A stretch of DNA of 64,000 nucleotides from Asparagopsis taxiformis (GCA_030407315.1 JALQPE010002818.1:1-64000), one strand, 5' to 3'; shown: positions 31,268 to 40,988, numbered from the stretch's first letter. Made by a program: numbers and translations. Notes: a model not told the origin generated them from the sequence alone.

Positions 31268-32728
31268 CTAAGACAACCCCTCACCGTCGATCTTCGCTTT
31301 GCGAACCTTCTCGCGCTTCCTCATGCGCTGTCGCTTAGCACGCTTCTCCTCTGGATTCGAACCCTCCCGTTGGACGCGTCGAAGATCGTTGAAGGAGGAG
31401 AAATCCGACGACTTACTGGTGCTACAACATAAGAAGAATGCCCGAGGCTCTAGACTCATCACAAAGGCTTCAGAGGAGTCGTAGATGAGACCAGGCCAGG
31501 TACGAGAGTCGATACATATGGCGTGTTTCAGGCCATCTCGACTCCAAACCTGCACCACGTATACGTCCGGCTCCCTCGAAAGTTTCTCCCGTAACCACGC
31601 CCATTGCCTAGAGCGCGAATCTGGGGCTCCTAGGTCGAAATGGGGGATCGCCACCCGGGGCAGAGTCACCGTTGAAGGAGCACGATCATCGATGGCCTTC
31701 GAGACAGAACCAAAGTCCACGACACTAGTATAATAACCTCGAACAAGGCGTTCTTCTTCGTCCCGAGCCAGCTCCCGACGGAAAAACCTATCGGCCGTGT
31801 TAAAATCGCACACGAGAGCGATCCCATTGGCGGCCGCGGCACGCAGGCAGTTGTTGGTGAAGTCCTGCACAGGTACCACCACGCGGTTCCGAGGAGTCCC
31901 CACGAAGAATGGGGGGGCTTCGAGGGAGGGCACCCGAGCCATGGCGACATTGACTCGTTTCTTCTTCCCAGGTTTCTTGTAACACCAAGCGTCGATACTG
32001 GCTATTAAACTCACCCGCGAGGGTTGACCATTCCCTCTGGTCACAGGAGAGGGGTTATCCTGCTCCTGGAGTGCCGCGTCGCGCTCCGCCGGTTCGGAGA
32101 CCTGACGGAAAACCATGGTATACAGATCGATTCGATGGCCGGTTCGCTCCCCTTCGGCGGAGGCATAGAAGCAGCCTTCCAGTTCGCCGTTCTCACCTCC
32201 CTTCGACAACCAGATCTTCTCGATGATCCAATCGGTGTCGTCGGGGCATTCGGCGTACTTCTCGGTGTCACCGTGGGATTCAGTGAGACCGAGACGACAA
32301 GCCATCTCCGCGGTAAGGATGGAGATGGCCGGATCGGAGGCGAATTCGACGATCTGAGGCCCGAAGAGGAACTCTAGTTCCCTGGCCGTCACTTGGCACG
32401 GATCGCGACGATTTCGGCCAAAGTCGACGACGAAACGACCACGGTGGTCGGAGGAGCGGCGGATGTTCTGGACGTCTTCACGTCCGAACCAACGGAAGAG
32501 GTTCTGACGAATTCCCCGATGGGATTTGTCGTCGAAGTTAACCTCGTTGGCCCGCGCGGGGACGGCTTCCCCGGGGCGATAGCGTACCTCCTGGCCGCCC
32601 TCGCGACGGTAGGTGCCAGGAGCCGCGGGAGGGTCTCGTCTGGGAATCCGCGCCGCCCGAGCAGCTAGCTCCTGCCGAGGGGCAGTCCCCCCAGTCGACT
32701 TCTTTGCGGTCTGTTTCGTCTTGGCCAT
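31268..32728 (-). CDS. Histone H3-tail-like protein with papain-like protease signature, antisense in the retrotransposon
   Basis: This 486-residue intact frame runs against gag-pol. After Met it begins AKTKQTAKKSTGGTAPRQ, matching the histone H3 tail at 19 of its first 26 positions; K4, K9 and S10 are kept, K14, K18 and K27 are replaced. RYRPG at 49-53 matches H3 40-44. After that the histone fold is not recognisable. The C-terminal third has Q288, C294 (QDFTNNCLRAA) and H402 (KHAICIDS) with D407 or D417, the pattern of papain-like cysteine peptidases; Q and C are six residues apart, as in papain. The C-terminus is Lys/Arg-rich. It could be read by H3 methyltransferases or readers, or target the element to chromatin; both are inference. 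Confidence 0.75.
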   Translation of the reverse strand: MAKTKQTAKKSTGGTAPRQELAARAARIPRRDPPAAPGTYRREGGQEVRYRPGEAVPARANEVNFDDKSHRGIRQNLFRWFGREDVQNIRRSSDHRGRFVVDFGRNRRDPCQVTARELEFLFGPQIVEFASDPAISILTAEMACRLGLTESHGDTEKYAECPDDTDWIIEKIWLSKGGENGELEGCFYASAEGERTGHRIDLYTMVFRQVSEPAERDAALQEQDNPSPVTRGNGQPSRVSLIASIDAWCYKKPGKKKRVNVAMARVPSLEAPPFFVGTPRNRVVVPVQDFTNNCLRAAAANGIALVCDFNTADRFFRRELARDEEERLVRGYYTSVVDFGSVSKAIDDRAPSTVTLPRVAIPHFDLGAPDSRSRQWAWLREKLSREPDVYVVQVWSRDGLKHAICIDSRTWPGLIYDSSEAFVMSLEPRAFFLCCSTSKSSDFSSFNDLRRVQREGSNPEEKRAKRQRMRKREKVRKAKIDGEGLS

Positions 32729-32863
32729 CTCAATGGATCACCCACCAGGTACCGAAAGGCCCACGTAAGCAAGATCTCAACAAATCGATGTCCGCGACTA
32801 CGCAGGGTGCTCGGAGAGACGACCGAAGGGAAGGCGGGAAGTGGGATGGCTGCAAACAGACGT

Positions 32864-32997
32864 TTACTGTAAGATATCGCACTACAGTAAGCTACCAACT
32901 ACTGTAAAGTACTTACGGTGCTTACAGTAAGGAAGGGGTCAGCGGTGGAAGAGGGTCTGGAGTCCAGACCCACGCGGAAGTACTGCCGGCTTTTATA
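32864..32997 (-). promoter_or_regulatory. Antisense promoter candidate: TATA box and TACTGTAAG repeats
   Basis: On the minus strand TATAAAA occupies 32997-32991, about 263 bp upstream of the antisense ATG. Between them (32864-32937) the motif TTACTGTA/TACAGTAA occurs four times in mixed orientation, which could be a binding-site cluster or a folded leader. Confidence 0.45.
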
Positions 32998-33061
32998 CCG
33001 AGCGCGGCCCAGAACCTGCGAAATTAGACCTCCTCGGTGCCTCGGTCTGGCCGGGGGGTCA

Positions 33062-33293
33062 TGTGGAAATGACTTTTACAAGAAAAATTCTACAGGTAAT
33101 TTCTACCAGAATTTTAATTTAGGGTTAGGTAGACGTCTGGAAGTTTCCAGTCGTCCAACCGTAGGAAGCTAAATACAGCTCCCAGCGGTCGGAATAACCT
33201 AGAGGGAGATAAGCTAGACTTAGTAAAAATCAATCTATCTACGTTTCTACATTTTACACCGTTTCACTCCCCGTCCCGTGGCCACGTACAACA
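33062..33293 (+). repeat. 3' LTR of the Ty3/gypsy element
   Basis: Copy of the 5' LTR with no difference found by eye. It is preceded by GGCCGGGGGGTCA, a possible polypurine tract, and followed by the ACAAC duplication. Confidence 0.95.
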
Positions 33294-33741
33294 ACAACCA
33301 AGGCGCAATTGGCAGTTTTATTATCCATTGTTATACTGCAAGGCATTGTTGTCGCCGTTAATGTCCTGTCTGTCATCGTTGCCTGCCACCCAGAATGCTT
33401 CAATCTCTTGTTGTTTGTCCCATATAGTGATGTCTCGTAACTCTCAAACCGGGCACAATCTCGCCCTGGGTGTGTGTACAAACACTTTGACAACAAAGCT
33501 TGCGCAATTTCGAAAGCGGAGCAACTAAATTAGGTGCCAATCACGCCAAATACTGTATGTGCCATGTATCAGTACTAAATTTAGCTCTTCTGCTTTAGGT
33601 TTTTCTGTCAACTGCCCTACCACCTTTCACGGCATTGCTGGTCGTTCAAATTGCGTCTTTGACGCTCTGTGTGATATGGAACGAGTGTAACATAGGATGC
33701 GCACCTGTCACGGAACAACTTGAAGGCTACTAAACCACAGT
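33294..33741. other. Short spacer between the two LTR retrotransposons
   Basis: About 450 bp of pre-existing sequence between the gypsy and copia insertions. No gene. It ends in ACAGT, the copia target site. Confidence 0.6.
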
Positions 33742-34113
33742 TATGGAAGGTCGTTGGTGCAGGTATGTTTGATCTTGTAAGCGGTTGAGGCATGAACGGA
33801 AGGAGACGATGAGTTTGGGAGCATAGAACAATGGTGATCAAGATGGTTTATGAGAAGAGATGTCGTCTATCCTTAAGGGAGACTTTCGATAGTCTTAGGA
33901 TGACTAGCAGTACTATATAGAGATACGCGAAGTGTAAGGACAGTCGGTCAGGCAGAGAAAACAATTGTTTGGCGGGTATTCAGACAGTTTCATTCCGGGA
34001 AGGTGTACAAACAATTTGGTGGAGTTGAGTAGTGAACCCTTTTGTCCACTAAAACTGTAAGTGGTACACTGTATAACATTTTGAATACAATGTTGCACGA
34101 TCAAACATCAATA
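33742..34113 (-). repeat. 3' LTR of the Ty1/copia element
   Basis: 372 bp, the same as 38622-38993 by eye. It contains CTATATAG near 33913, a possible TATA region. Confidence 0.93.
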
Positions 34114-34139
34114 CTCCTACCCTTTCAGATAAGTAGTGA

Positions 34140-37100
34140 TCACCCAGTGAATTGATTGGAGCATCGAAGTTTGGTATCTACAAACTCTATTGGTATCTCT
34201 CCAGAATACATAAGAAGCTGAAGGGGGACAGAAAGACTGCTGTTTCTTTTCGTGAGTGGGTCGGCCAGGTTTGATTTTCCCGGTACCCATATCATCTTTG
34301 AAATCTCCTTAGTCTCAAATTCAAAACGAATCCACGCAACATCTGCTCTGATGGAGCGATCAGTGGCCATCCGACACGTAGAGATGGTGTCGAATAGGTC
34401 TTTCGAGTCTACAATAATCTGCAGACTAACTTCAGCCTGTAGTAGAGCATTGTATGCTTTGCATAGCATTTTTCCTTCATCAATGGCAGCACCAGTAGCA
34501 AGAATCTCTGCTGAACCAATTGACTTGACGGGGCGCTTAGACTTTTGAGATAGCCAAGATAGTGTATGAAAAGTCGATCCATGTTCAAGTCGGCCGAATA
34601 GTAGTCCAGTGAAATGTCCAAGCTGGCCATGCTCTGCAGCGCGGCTGGCATCAGCGAATGAAACAATGGAGATGTCATGGTTATCTGAACCAGAAGGTCT
34701 TTTGTAGCTTATGCGACAACCAAGCTTCTTAAGCCACTTGAGTAAATTGATCTGTGCGATCAACTCATGTACTGTGGCATTAGGAGCTCTTTGCTGTAAA
34801 TGGCTGGAGACGAATGCACAGAATGGTGATGAGGCTATTCCAAGCCAGCCAATTGAGCTATTCACAGATTTGAAAGAGGATAACTCAACATCATTCAACG
34901 GTGACTCGATTTGTTTGCGCCTTATTCGGTCAATGGGGTAGGCATGTAGATTCGATAGTTTCTGATCTCCATGTATAATGATTGAAAAATCGGATTCTTG
35001 AGTGATAGTGAGACCAAAGAAACTGAATGTTCCGGGACCGTAAACGATAGTACCGAGTTTGTAATTCTTGGAGATGCAGCGGATAGTATCTTGAATAGTT
35101 GGAAGCTCTGCAGCAAACAAAATATCGTCCACAACTTTGACTGCAATTGTCAATAACCTTGACTCTTTCTTTCGATAGAAGAGCTGTGGAACGTATGCAA
35201 GCTGAGAAAATCCTATACTGAAGAGAAATTTGTCGCTGTTCTCTTGCCACTTTGCGTTGGCATTGACGAGTCCATATGTTGCAGTAAGTAAGAGCCAGTA
35301 AAATCGAGATTTGTTCTCACATTCACGCGGAGGAATTACATACACATCTCTCAGTGCCTTCCCAGTCTGTAAGAATGCAGTAGAGAAGTCTATTTTTGCA
35401 ATTGGCCAGTTATGGTATGAAGCAAGGGATAGCAGCATTCTTATCCCAACAGGTGGACACGTTGCCGAATCTGTTTTAAGTTGTTCCTTTCCACTGTCCT
35501 TGTTGCCATGAGGGGCTATTCGGGCCTTCACATATCGTGTGCCATCATCAGCTGTTTTCACTTTGTAGATAACATGGCTAGTGATTATATTTGCACCCTG
35601 CGGTATCTTATGTATTGCAACTTGACGTACAGTGTTCGTAAAACTGTTTTCTTCCTTCATGTAGGAGTTGTGTGTGACATATGAGGGGAGCCCTTGTGCT
35701 TGATTAAGCGTAAACTCTTTTTCTCCAAACATTTTGTAGTATTCTTCAGTGTCTTCTTTCTCTTTGCTCGAGAGTTGAGAACCAGGTGTAAGTTTGATAT
35801 CGTGAGATTGAAGTGTTGCAGCCATTCTCCACTTCTCATTTGTGAGGTTGAGTAACTCTTGATCCCCGTCTTCGTATTCGATCTGATGCTGTGAACCATC
35901 TGAGGTGATTTTAGATATTGTGCCACGGTAATATTCCTTGTCTAAAGGCCAATAGACTTCTATTGAATCTCCAATTGATGGCATTACATCTTGAGTTGGG
36001 TTTGTGTTATGATTGCTTTCATGAGCAAGACTAAAGTCGTCATCATCTATGCGCTTTTGAGTGCTCGGAGGTTCAGGGTCTTTCATCTGTGCAGAGGGTT
36101 CATCGATGGTACTATCTGCGAAAGAGTGTAGTGATGCATCGACTTCACGATCCAAACAGTCAATTGCCTCTTGAATCTGACGCGAAATGTTATTGTTTGA
36201 AATGTCAAAACGAACATCTTCGACAGCAGCTCTAATTTTGCGACCATTGGATCCAGGCACAGTAACACAACGTGACGATGGGTCATAATGCAATACCGTT
36301 TTCGGACCAGACGATTTTCCGCGCTTATCATGCTGTAGCTTGATAAAAACTTGGACTACATCACCAGGTTTCACTGGAGTATCGACTGTAGCTTTCGAGC
36401 GCAAAATCAGAGTGAGTTTTCGTTTGGATGCCAAAGCTTTTTGAGCATCAATAAGTTCTTCAGGTACCACAACAGGGTATGTTCCTGCAATAACCGGCCT
36501 AGTATACCCCTTAGCAAGTTCGTGAGCCGAGAGCTCATCGTTTCCATAGAGGTCATTTGAAATGCGAAATGACTGCTGAACAAGCAAAAAGTCAGTGGTA
36601 TATGCAGCATTGCTATTCTCATTTTTCAATCTCAGAAAAATTTCGCGAATAACCCCATGTTTAGACTCAAGTACATTTTTGTTATGACGCCTTGGGGGCA
36701 ATGATCTTGAATTTATACCGTTCATGTTCAGGTACTTGTTGAAAATTTCATTGTCAAACGCAGGATCAAAGATAATTGTGGAAGGGGTCCAGAAAGGGGT
36801 AATCCAATATGTCTCAAATGCTGTAATGGCCTCTCTCATTGTTGTGTTAGGTACTATAGCACCAGCAGAGTATCGAGTTGTGGAGTCCATTGTGTGAAAT
36901 ACAATTTGGTCACCTAAATAAAAATGATCAATGCAAACATCTTGATTGAATGAACGAGTCAAGCTGCTCAGTGAAACCTTTCTGGGAAGTTTAGGTTCCG
37001 ACGTTAGCTTGCAGGATGGACAGTCTCTGAGAGTTTGAATCAAGTACTTATTGACTTCATGACTCCAAAGACCATTGCGCTGCAGTAAGACCTTAATGCC

Positions 37101-38618
37101 CGAGTATGTAGAGTGTCCACAAACGTGTCTGTGTACTTTGTCCACAACAGACTTGGTGAGTTTCCATGGTCGAGTGTTGTCAGCAGTACCAAAAGATGCT
37201 GTTGCACAAAACAGAGAAGATCTCTGTGGAGGTGACAGAGAAGTATTTCGGCAATGAAATACCTCATGCGGAATATGACAATGTAGATCATTGGTGATAA
37301 GGGAGATGGTGGGGTTAATTGAAACATCATCTATCGATGTTTGTAGTGGAGGCAACTTCAGTTTGTCCCCATTCATATGTAGGATATCACAATATTTTGT
37401 TATGTTTCTCCCAACAACCCATTGTGAGGAGCCTTCGATAATCAAGTGCTTAATATTGATTTGGTATCCCTCATCTGCGATGGCTGTGAGGAACACTGAT
37501 CCAATTATTTTGCGGGCCTGACTTGAATGAGCGCCAGTTCCATATTGCCAGTATGGACAGTCTAAAACACACTCCGGTAATGCATCAAATTTCCCATTCC
37601 ACTCAGGACAGATAATTGGCTGAATTATTTTGAACTCTTCAATACCCATGCCACTGTACGGAGCACCATCATCCAACAGAGGACCATAGTAATATATAGA
37701 GAACTCCTCTATTGACTTGAAGGTAGCCATGCTGAAAGTGACTGTCTTTTTCAATGGCATTTTTGAGGAAGATGATTGCGTGGGTATAGAAACCGTATTA
37801 ATTGTCCCATCAGGGTTATGGTCACTGTCCCAGTGTCCAATCTTATGACACTTGCGACAACGAGAGTGAGCCTTCAATTCAGCTAGTTTCTCTGGGCTTA
37901 ACTTTTTCTTGCCTCTGAATGGAGGCGTATAATTGGAGTTGAAATTGTTAATTGCTTCCTTTTGAGTAGAAGCAGAATTCTTTTCACATTGACGTATGAC
38001 TGTTGCAATTGATTCGTACGAAATAGATTTTAGATATTCATCAGTAGATGACTTGCTTGTGAATTCAGACTCGCGAGGAGCAGATGCAGCTAGAACTGAT
38101 ATGCGCTGATTATTATCAACGTTTGAGTTTGCTAATAGCATAAAGGCTACTAATGCATCAGGCAACTTGCATATAATTGACTGTGAATTGAAGCTTGACA
38201 CTTGCGCTTCAAAGCGTGATTCAAAATTGGAAAAAGATTCAGTTGATCCTCTCTTAGTATTCAATAGCTTCGTGTATTCCTCGTAAACACCACTAACGAC
38301 AGCAAGTGGGTCACGCTTGTATACTGTAGATACAATCGCATCAACCCCAGCTACAGATTGTATCACTGTTGCATCAATCTTTTTTACAAGATCGCGTGCA
38401 CGGCCATATAGCTGTGACTGTAGCATAATTCCCCTTAATTCTTCGGGAATCTTGTTCCCGTTATTTTCGGGAAGCATATTGTGGAAAGCAGTCCATAATG
38501 TAACGGCGTTTGCATAGCCTTCTTGATTTCCATTCCCATATGTCCATGGAACTGTCTTGATGTCCCAAGAAAAACGTGGGCGCGATGGTGTATCGGAAGC
38601 AGTGGAGGTGGAGCCCAT
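34140..38618 (-). CDS. Ty1/copia polyprotein with a Tudor-like insert
   Basis: 1492 residues from the ATG at 38618, three bases inside the 5' LTR; an upstream in-frame ATG at 38711 lies in the LTR. Gag has one zinc knuckle of the form C-x2-C-x4-H-x4-H (254-267), with His in the last place instead of Cys. A normal D(T/S)G protease motif is missing; the expected place reads CVLDCPYWQYGTGA (350-363). Integrase has H498/H502/C533/C536 and triad D564, D618, E651. At 882-924 stands a Tudor-like module (IEVYWPLDKEYYRG..YEDGDQELLNL). Reverse transcriptase follows with FSTAFLQTG and VVDD at 1162-1165, then RNase H with SFADAS and SAEILA. Order INT-RT is Ty1/copia. The unusual motifs suggest a distinct algal copia lineage. 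Confidence 0.9.
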   Translation of the reverse strand: MGSTSTASDTPSRPRFSWDIKTVPWTYGNGNQEGYANAVTLWTAFHNMLPENNGNKIPEELRGIMLQSQLYGRARDLVKKIDATVIQSVAGVDAIVSTVYKRDPLAVVSGVYEEYTKLLNTKRGSTESFSNFESRFEAQVSSFNSQSIICKLPDALVAFMLLANSNVDNNQRISVLAASAPRESEFTSKSSTDEYLKSISYESIATVIRQCEKNSASTQKEAINNFNSNYTPPFRGKKKLSPEKLAELKAHSRCRKCHKIGHWDSDHNPDGTINTVSIPTQSSSSKMPLKKTVTFSMATFKSIEEFSIYYYGPLLDDGAPYSGMGIEEFKIIQPIICPEWNGKFDALPECVLDCPYWQYGTGAHSSQARKIIGSVFLTAIADEGYQINIKHLIIEGSSQWVVGRNITKYCDILHMNGDKLKLPPLQTSIDDVSINPTISLITNDLHCHIPHEVFHCRNTSLSPPQRSSLFCATASFGTADNTRPWKLTKSVVDKVHRHVCGHSTYSGIKVLLQRNGLWSHEVNKYLIQTLRDCPSCKLTSEPKLPRKVSLSSLTRSFNQDVCIDHFYLGDQIVFHTMDSTTRYSAGAIVPNTTMREAITAFETYWITPFWTPSTIIFDPAFDNEIFNKYLNMNGINSRSLPPRRHNKNVLESKHGVIREIFLRLKNENSNAAYTTDFLLVQQSFRISNDLYGNDELSAHELAKGYTRPVIAGTYPVVVPEELIDAQKALASKRKLTLILRSKATVDTPVKPGDVVQVFIKLQHDKRGKSSGPKTVLHYDPSSRCVTVPGSNGRKIRAAVEDVRFDISNNNISRQIQEAIDCLDREVDASLHSFADSTIDEPSAQMKDPEPPSTQKRIDDDDFSLAHESNHNTNPTQDVMPSIGDSIEVYWPLDKEYYRGTISKITSDGSQHQIEYEDGDQELLNLTNEKWRMAATLQSHDIKLTPGSQLSSKEKEDTEEYYKMFGEKEFTLNQAQGLPSYVTHNSYMKEENSFTNTVRQVAIHKIPQGANIITSHVIYKVKTADDGTRYVKARIAPHGNKDSGKEQLKTDSATCPPVGIRMLLSLASYHNWPIAKIDFSTAFLQTGKALRDVYVIPPRECENKSRFYWLLLTATYGLVNANAKWQENSDKFLFSIGFSQLAYVPQLFYRKKESRLLTIAVKVVDDILFAAELPTIQDTIRCISKNYKLGTIVYGPGTFSFFGLTITQESDFSIIIHGDQKLSNLHAYPIDRIRRKQIESPLNDVELSSFKSVNSSIGWLGIASSPFCAFVSSHLQQRAPNATVHELIAQINLLKWLKKLGCRISYKRPSGSDNHDISIVSFADASRAAEHGQLGHFTGLLFGRLEHGSTFHTLSWLSQKSKRPVKSIGSAEILATGAAIDEGKMLCKAYNALLQAEVSLQIIVDSKDLFDTISTCRMATDRSIRADVAWIRFEFETKEISKMIWVPGKSNLADPLTKRNSSLSVPLQLLMYSGEIPIEFVDTKLRCSNQFTG

Positions 38619-38621
38619 AAC

Positions 38622-38993
38622 TATGGAAGGTCGTTGGTGCAGGTATGTTTGATCTTGTAAGCGGTTGAGGCATGAACGGAAGGAGACGATGAGTTTGGGA
38701 GCATAGAACAATGGTGATCAAGATGGTTTATGAGAAGAGATGTCGTCTATCCTTAAGGGAGACTTTCGATAGTCTTAGGATGACTAGCAGTACTATATAG
38801 AGATACGCGAAGTGTAAGGACAGTCGGTCAGGCAGAGAAAACAATTGTTTGGCGGGTATTCAGACAGTTTCATTCCGGGAAGGTGTACAAACAATTTGGT
38901 GGAGTTGAGTAGTGAACCCTTTTGTCCACTAAAACTGTAAGTGGTACACTGTATAACATTTTGAATACAATGTTGCACGATCAAACATCAATA
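38622..38993 (-). repeat. 5' LTR of the Ty1/copia element
   Basis: 372 bp LTR; on the minus strand it starts TATTGATGTTTGATCG and ends CGACCTTCCATA. The polyprotein ATG follows at once, leaving almost no leader. Confidence 0.93.
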
Positions 38994-40915
38994 ACAGTAC
39001 TGTAATGAAGCACCTGTGAATAGGCTCATCGTTCCTCCACCACTGCAGCGATGATCGCGGCTAACGAAACCAAGTTTCACATCGCATCACAGCAAATCCG
39101 AGTGCGATGCGATACGAATTGAGGCAATGCATATCCCTTTCAACGTGCAAAACGTACCAGGACTTGTATAGCCATGGTTGGCCAGGCTCTGCGACGTTCA
39201 TTTCTACACGTGTTGTCAACCGAATGATTTGAAATTGGAAATTTTGAAGAGTTACAAGCACTTTCTGCAAAGTTTTAAAAACAAAGATAGTGCGCTGGCC
39301 CTGTGCAATACAGGAAATCAAAGAGACGCACGTTTCAAAATTCAACTTCTTTGTGCTCGCATCGCATGCGCATGTCCCAAACTCCGCGGTAGCCTGGCAA
39401 ACAACGCGACAAAAACGCCACGGCTTTATCTCGTAGCCGATCGCGAACATAGCGAGTTTCGAACATAACATACGACGAGTGAACGCACACCGGCACGCCA
39501 GTTTGGACGAATCACACGAGGTAGAATCGCCGCGAGTTGAGACGGGCACCATGTGACGGCAAGAAGCAATGCCTATACGCGAAATTGAACACGGCCTACT
39601 CGCCGGGATAACACTGAGACACGCCATGCATTGTCGAGTCCCGATCGTTTGCCGGCGTCGCGGCCAGGGGGAGCGTCGACAGTTACAAACTTGTTGCACG
39701 GATCAAGTCGACTGGAGTGTGCACTAGGACAAATGTGCGTACTGGCGCGCTACTACGTGGACAGTACAGACAGTTGTGTAGCCACAGACCGCAAGCGCAG
39801 TGTTGATTTGCGCTGTTCTTGACCAATGATCGTGCCGATGTGCCGCACAATTACAGCGTGTATATTGCCACTAATGCCGCACTTGATCCATTGACGTTTA
39901 TATCGTTTTTTCTCATCCCTCAGACAATCCACCCAGTGCACGCAATTGAGGTCTCCGTCACCACATCTCGATGGACTCGTTCGTAGGCACACGTGCATAT
40001 ACTGCGTTTCCATTGTTTTCACCGAGACGCACCCATTCAACAATGCACTGTACGTTGATTCGTCTTCCACTCGCTATATACTCGACCTGCAGGTTTTCTG
40101 GGTAGCACCCTCTGCAAACCGACTCGTAGCCTAGCACAGCACAGCGTAGGGGGAACATGCAAAACTAATTCAACATCAGTTGACTGTAACGCGCGACTGT
40201 GATGATGTCATGATAAGTGGCAAAATTGCATGCTCATAAATTAATCCATGTGGGACATACACATCTCGTACCACCCGTCGATGAGACGTTCGCTTCGTGT
40301 TGCAACCACATTTCCCAACTGCGAGTTGGCTTCGTGCCACACTATTTCATCAACGTGAGCTTTCTCATTGATCCCTGGCTCGTCCAACCATGCAACTGTT
40401 CCAAACTTAGAGCAATATCTCCAGCACTGCATATGTGCTGTGCTGTTGTCATTAGATCTACCAGTGCAGCACATATCAGACGCGCGCGGATCAATTTGAA
40501 TCACTGTACGCTGCTCGTCAGTGAGACCTATCCGCGCAACAACGCACTGTAATGACTCTATTATGCCATTTCTGTTTCAATAATATGCTTCGAACAGTAG
40601 CCCCTTAGTTACTTGTATTCATATACACACTCTCTTTGACTCTCACATATCCATGCCACTTACATCACTCCCCCTGGAAGAGCATTGTCGTCCTACCTCC
40701 TTCAACATTCCACTCTTGATATTCAAACTGTAACACTATACCCAAATTCGTTGCCCCCTTTGATTCAATCGATACACACGCTTCATTTGCTGTTATCGAA
40801 TTCAGCCTGCAAACACTAATCTACTTCGTCCGCGCAATTAACATCATTCAACTTTACAGTAGCTCCGACTTATTCTTCTTCGCCTCTTTTCCTCTAAAAC
40901 ATCCCCTCGTTTTCG
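38994..40915. other. Intergenic region without a supported gene
   Basis: About 1.9 kb. The longest open frame (39061-39699, minus, 212 codons) is rich in Cys, Arg and Ser, has no domain and looks like chance. Two stretches near 39890-40050 and 40350-40555 share loosely similar endings (CAACAATGCACTGTA and CAACAACGCACTGTA), perhaps an old duplication. Nothing else can be supported. Confidence 0.45.
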
Positions 40916-40923
40916 TATAAATA
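40916..40923 (+). promoter_or_regulatory. TATA box of the peroxidase gene
   Basis: TATAAATA 66 bp before the ATG at 40989. Confidence 0.6.
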
Positions 40924-40988
40924 ACAACGTGCGCAAACATTTTTCCTCTTCATCCATCAACACGTGAATACATCCCAGCCTTCCCATC

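Larger units (their letters stand above)
26266..33293 (+). mobile_element. Complete Ty3/gypsy LTR retrotransposon with an antisense extra gene
   Basis: The 7028 bp element has two 232 bp LTRs (26266-26497 and 33062-33293) that I read as identical, both TG..CA. A 5 bp target-site duplication ACAAC lies at 26261-26265 and 33294-33298. A TGG immediately after the 5' LTR (26498) fits a tRNA primer site, and a G-rich run stands just before the 3' LTR. It carries one gag-pol frame (+) and, in the 2 kb between pol and the 3' LTR, an antisense gene with its own TATA box. Identical LTRs and intact frames imply recent insertion. Confidence 0.95.
33742..38993 (-). mobile_element. Complete Ty1/copia LTR retrotransposon with TAT..ATA LTR ends
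   Basis: The 5252 bp element lies on the minus strand, with 372 bp LTRs at 38622-38993 (5') and 33742-34113 (3') that I read as identical. The repeats are flanked by ACAGT on both sides (33737-33741 and 38994-38998). If this 5 bp duplication marks the ends, the LTRs start TATTGATG and end TTCCATA rather than TG..CA. A polypurine tract GAAAGGGTAGGAG precedes the 3' LTR (34126-34114). One intact polyprotein frame fills the inside. A recent insertion. Confidence 0.93.

Noticed and set aside
33744..38990. Standard TG..CA ends for the copia LTRs
   Set aside because: Flanking pentamers do not match for these ends, whereas the TAT..ATA ends give a perfect ACAGT duplication.
39061..39699. 212-codon minus-strand frame as a gene
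   Set aside because: No domain, odd Cys/Arg/Ser composition, no start context or TATA box; fits chance in a gene-free stretch.
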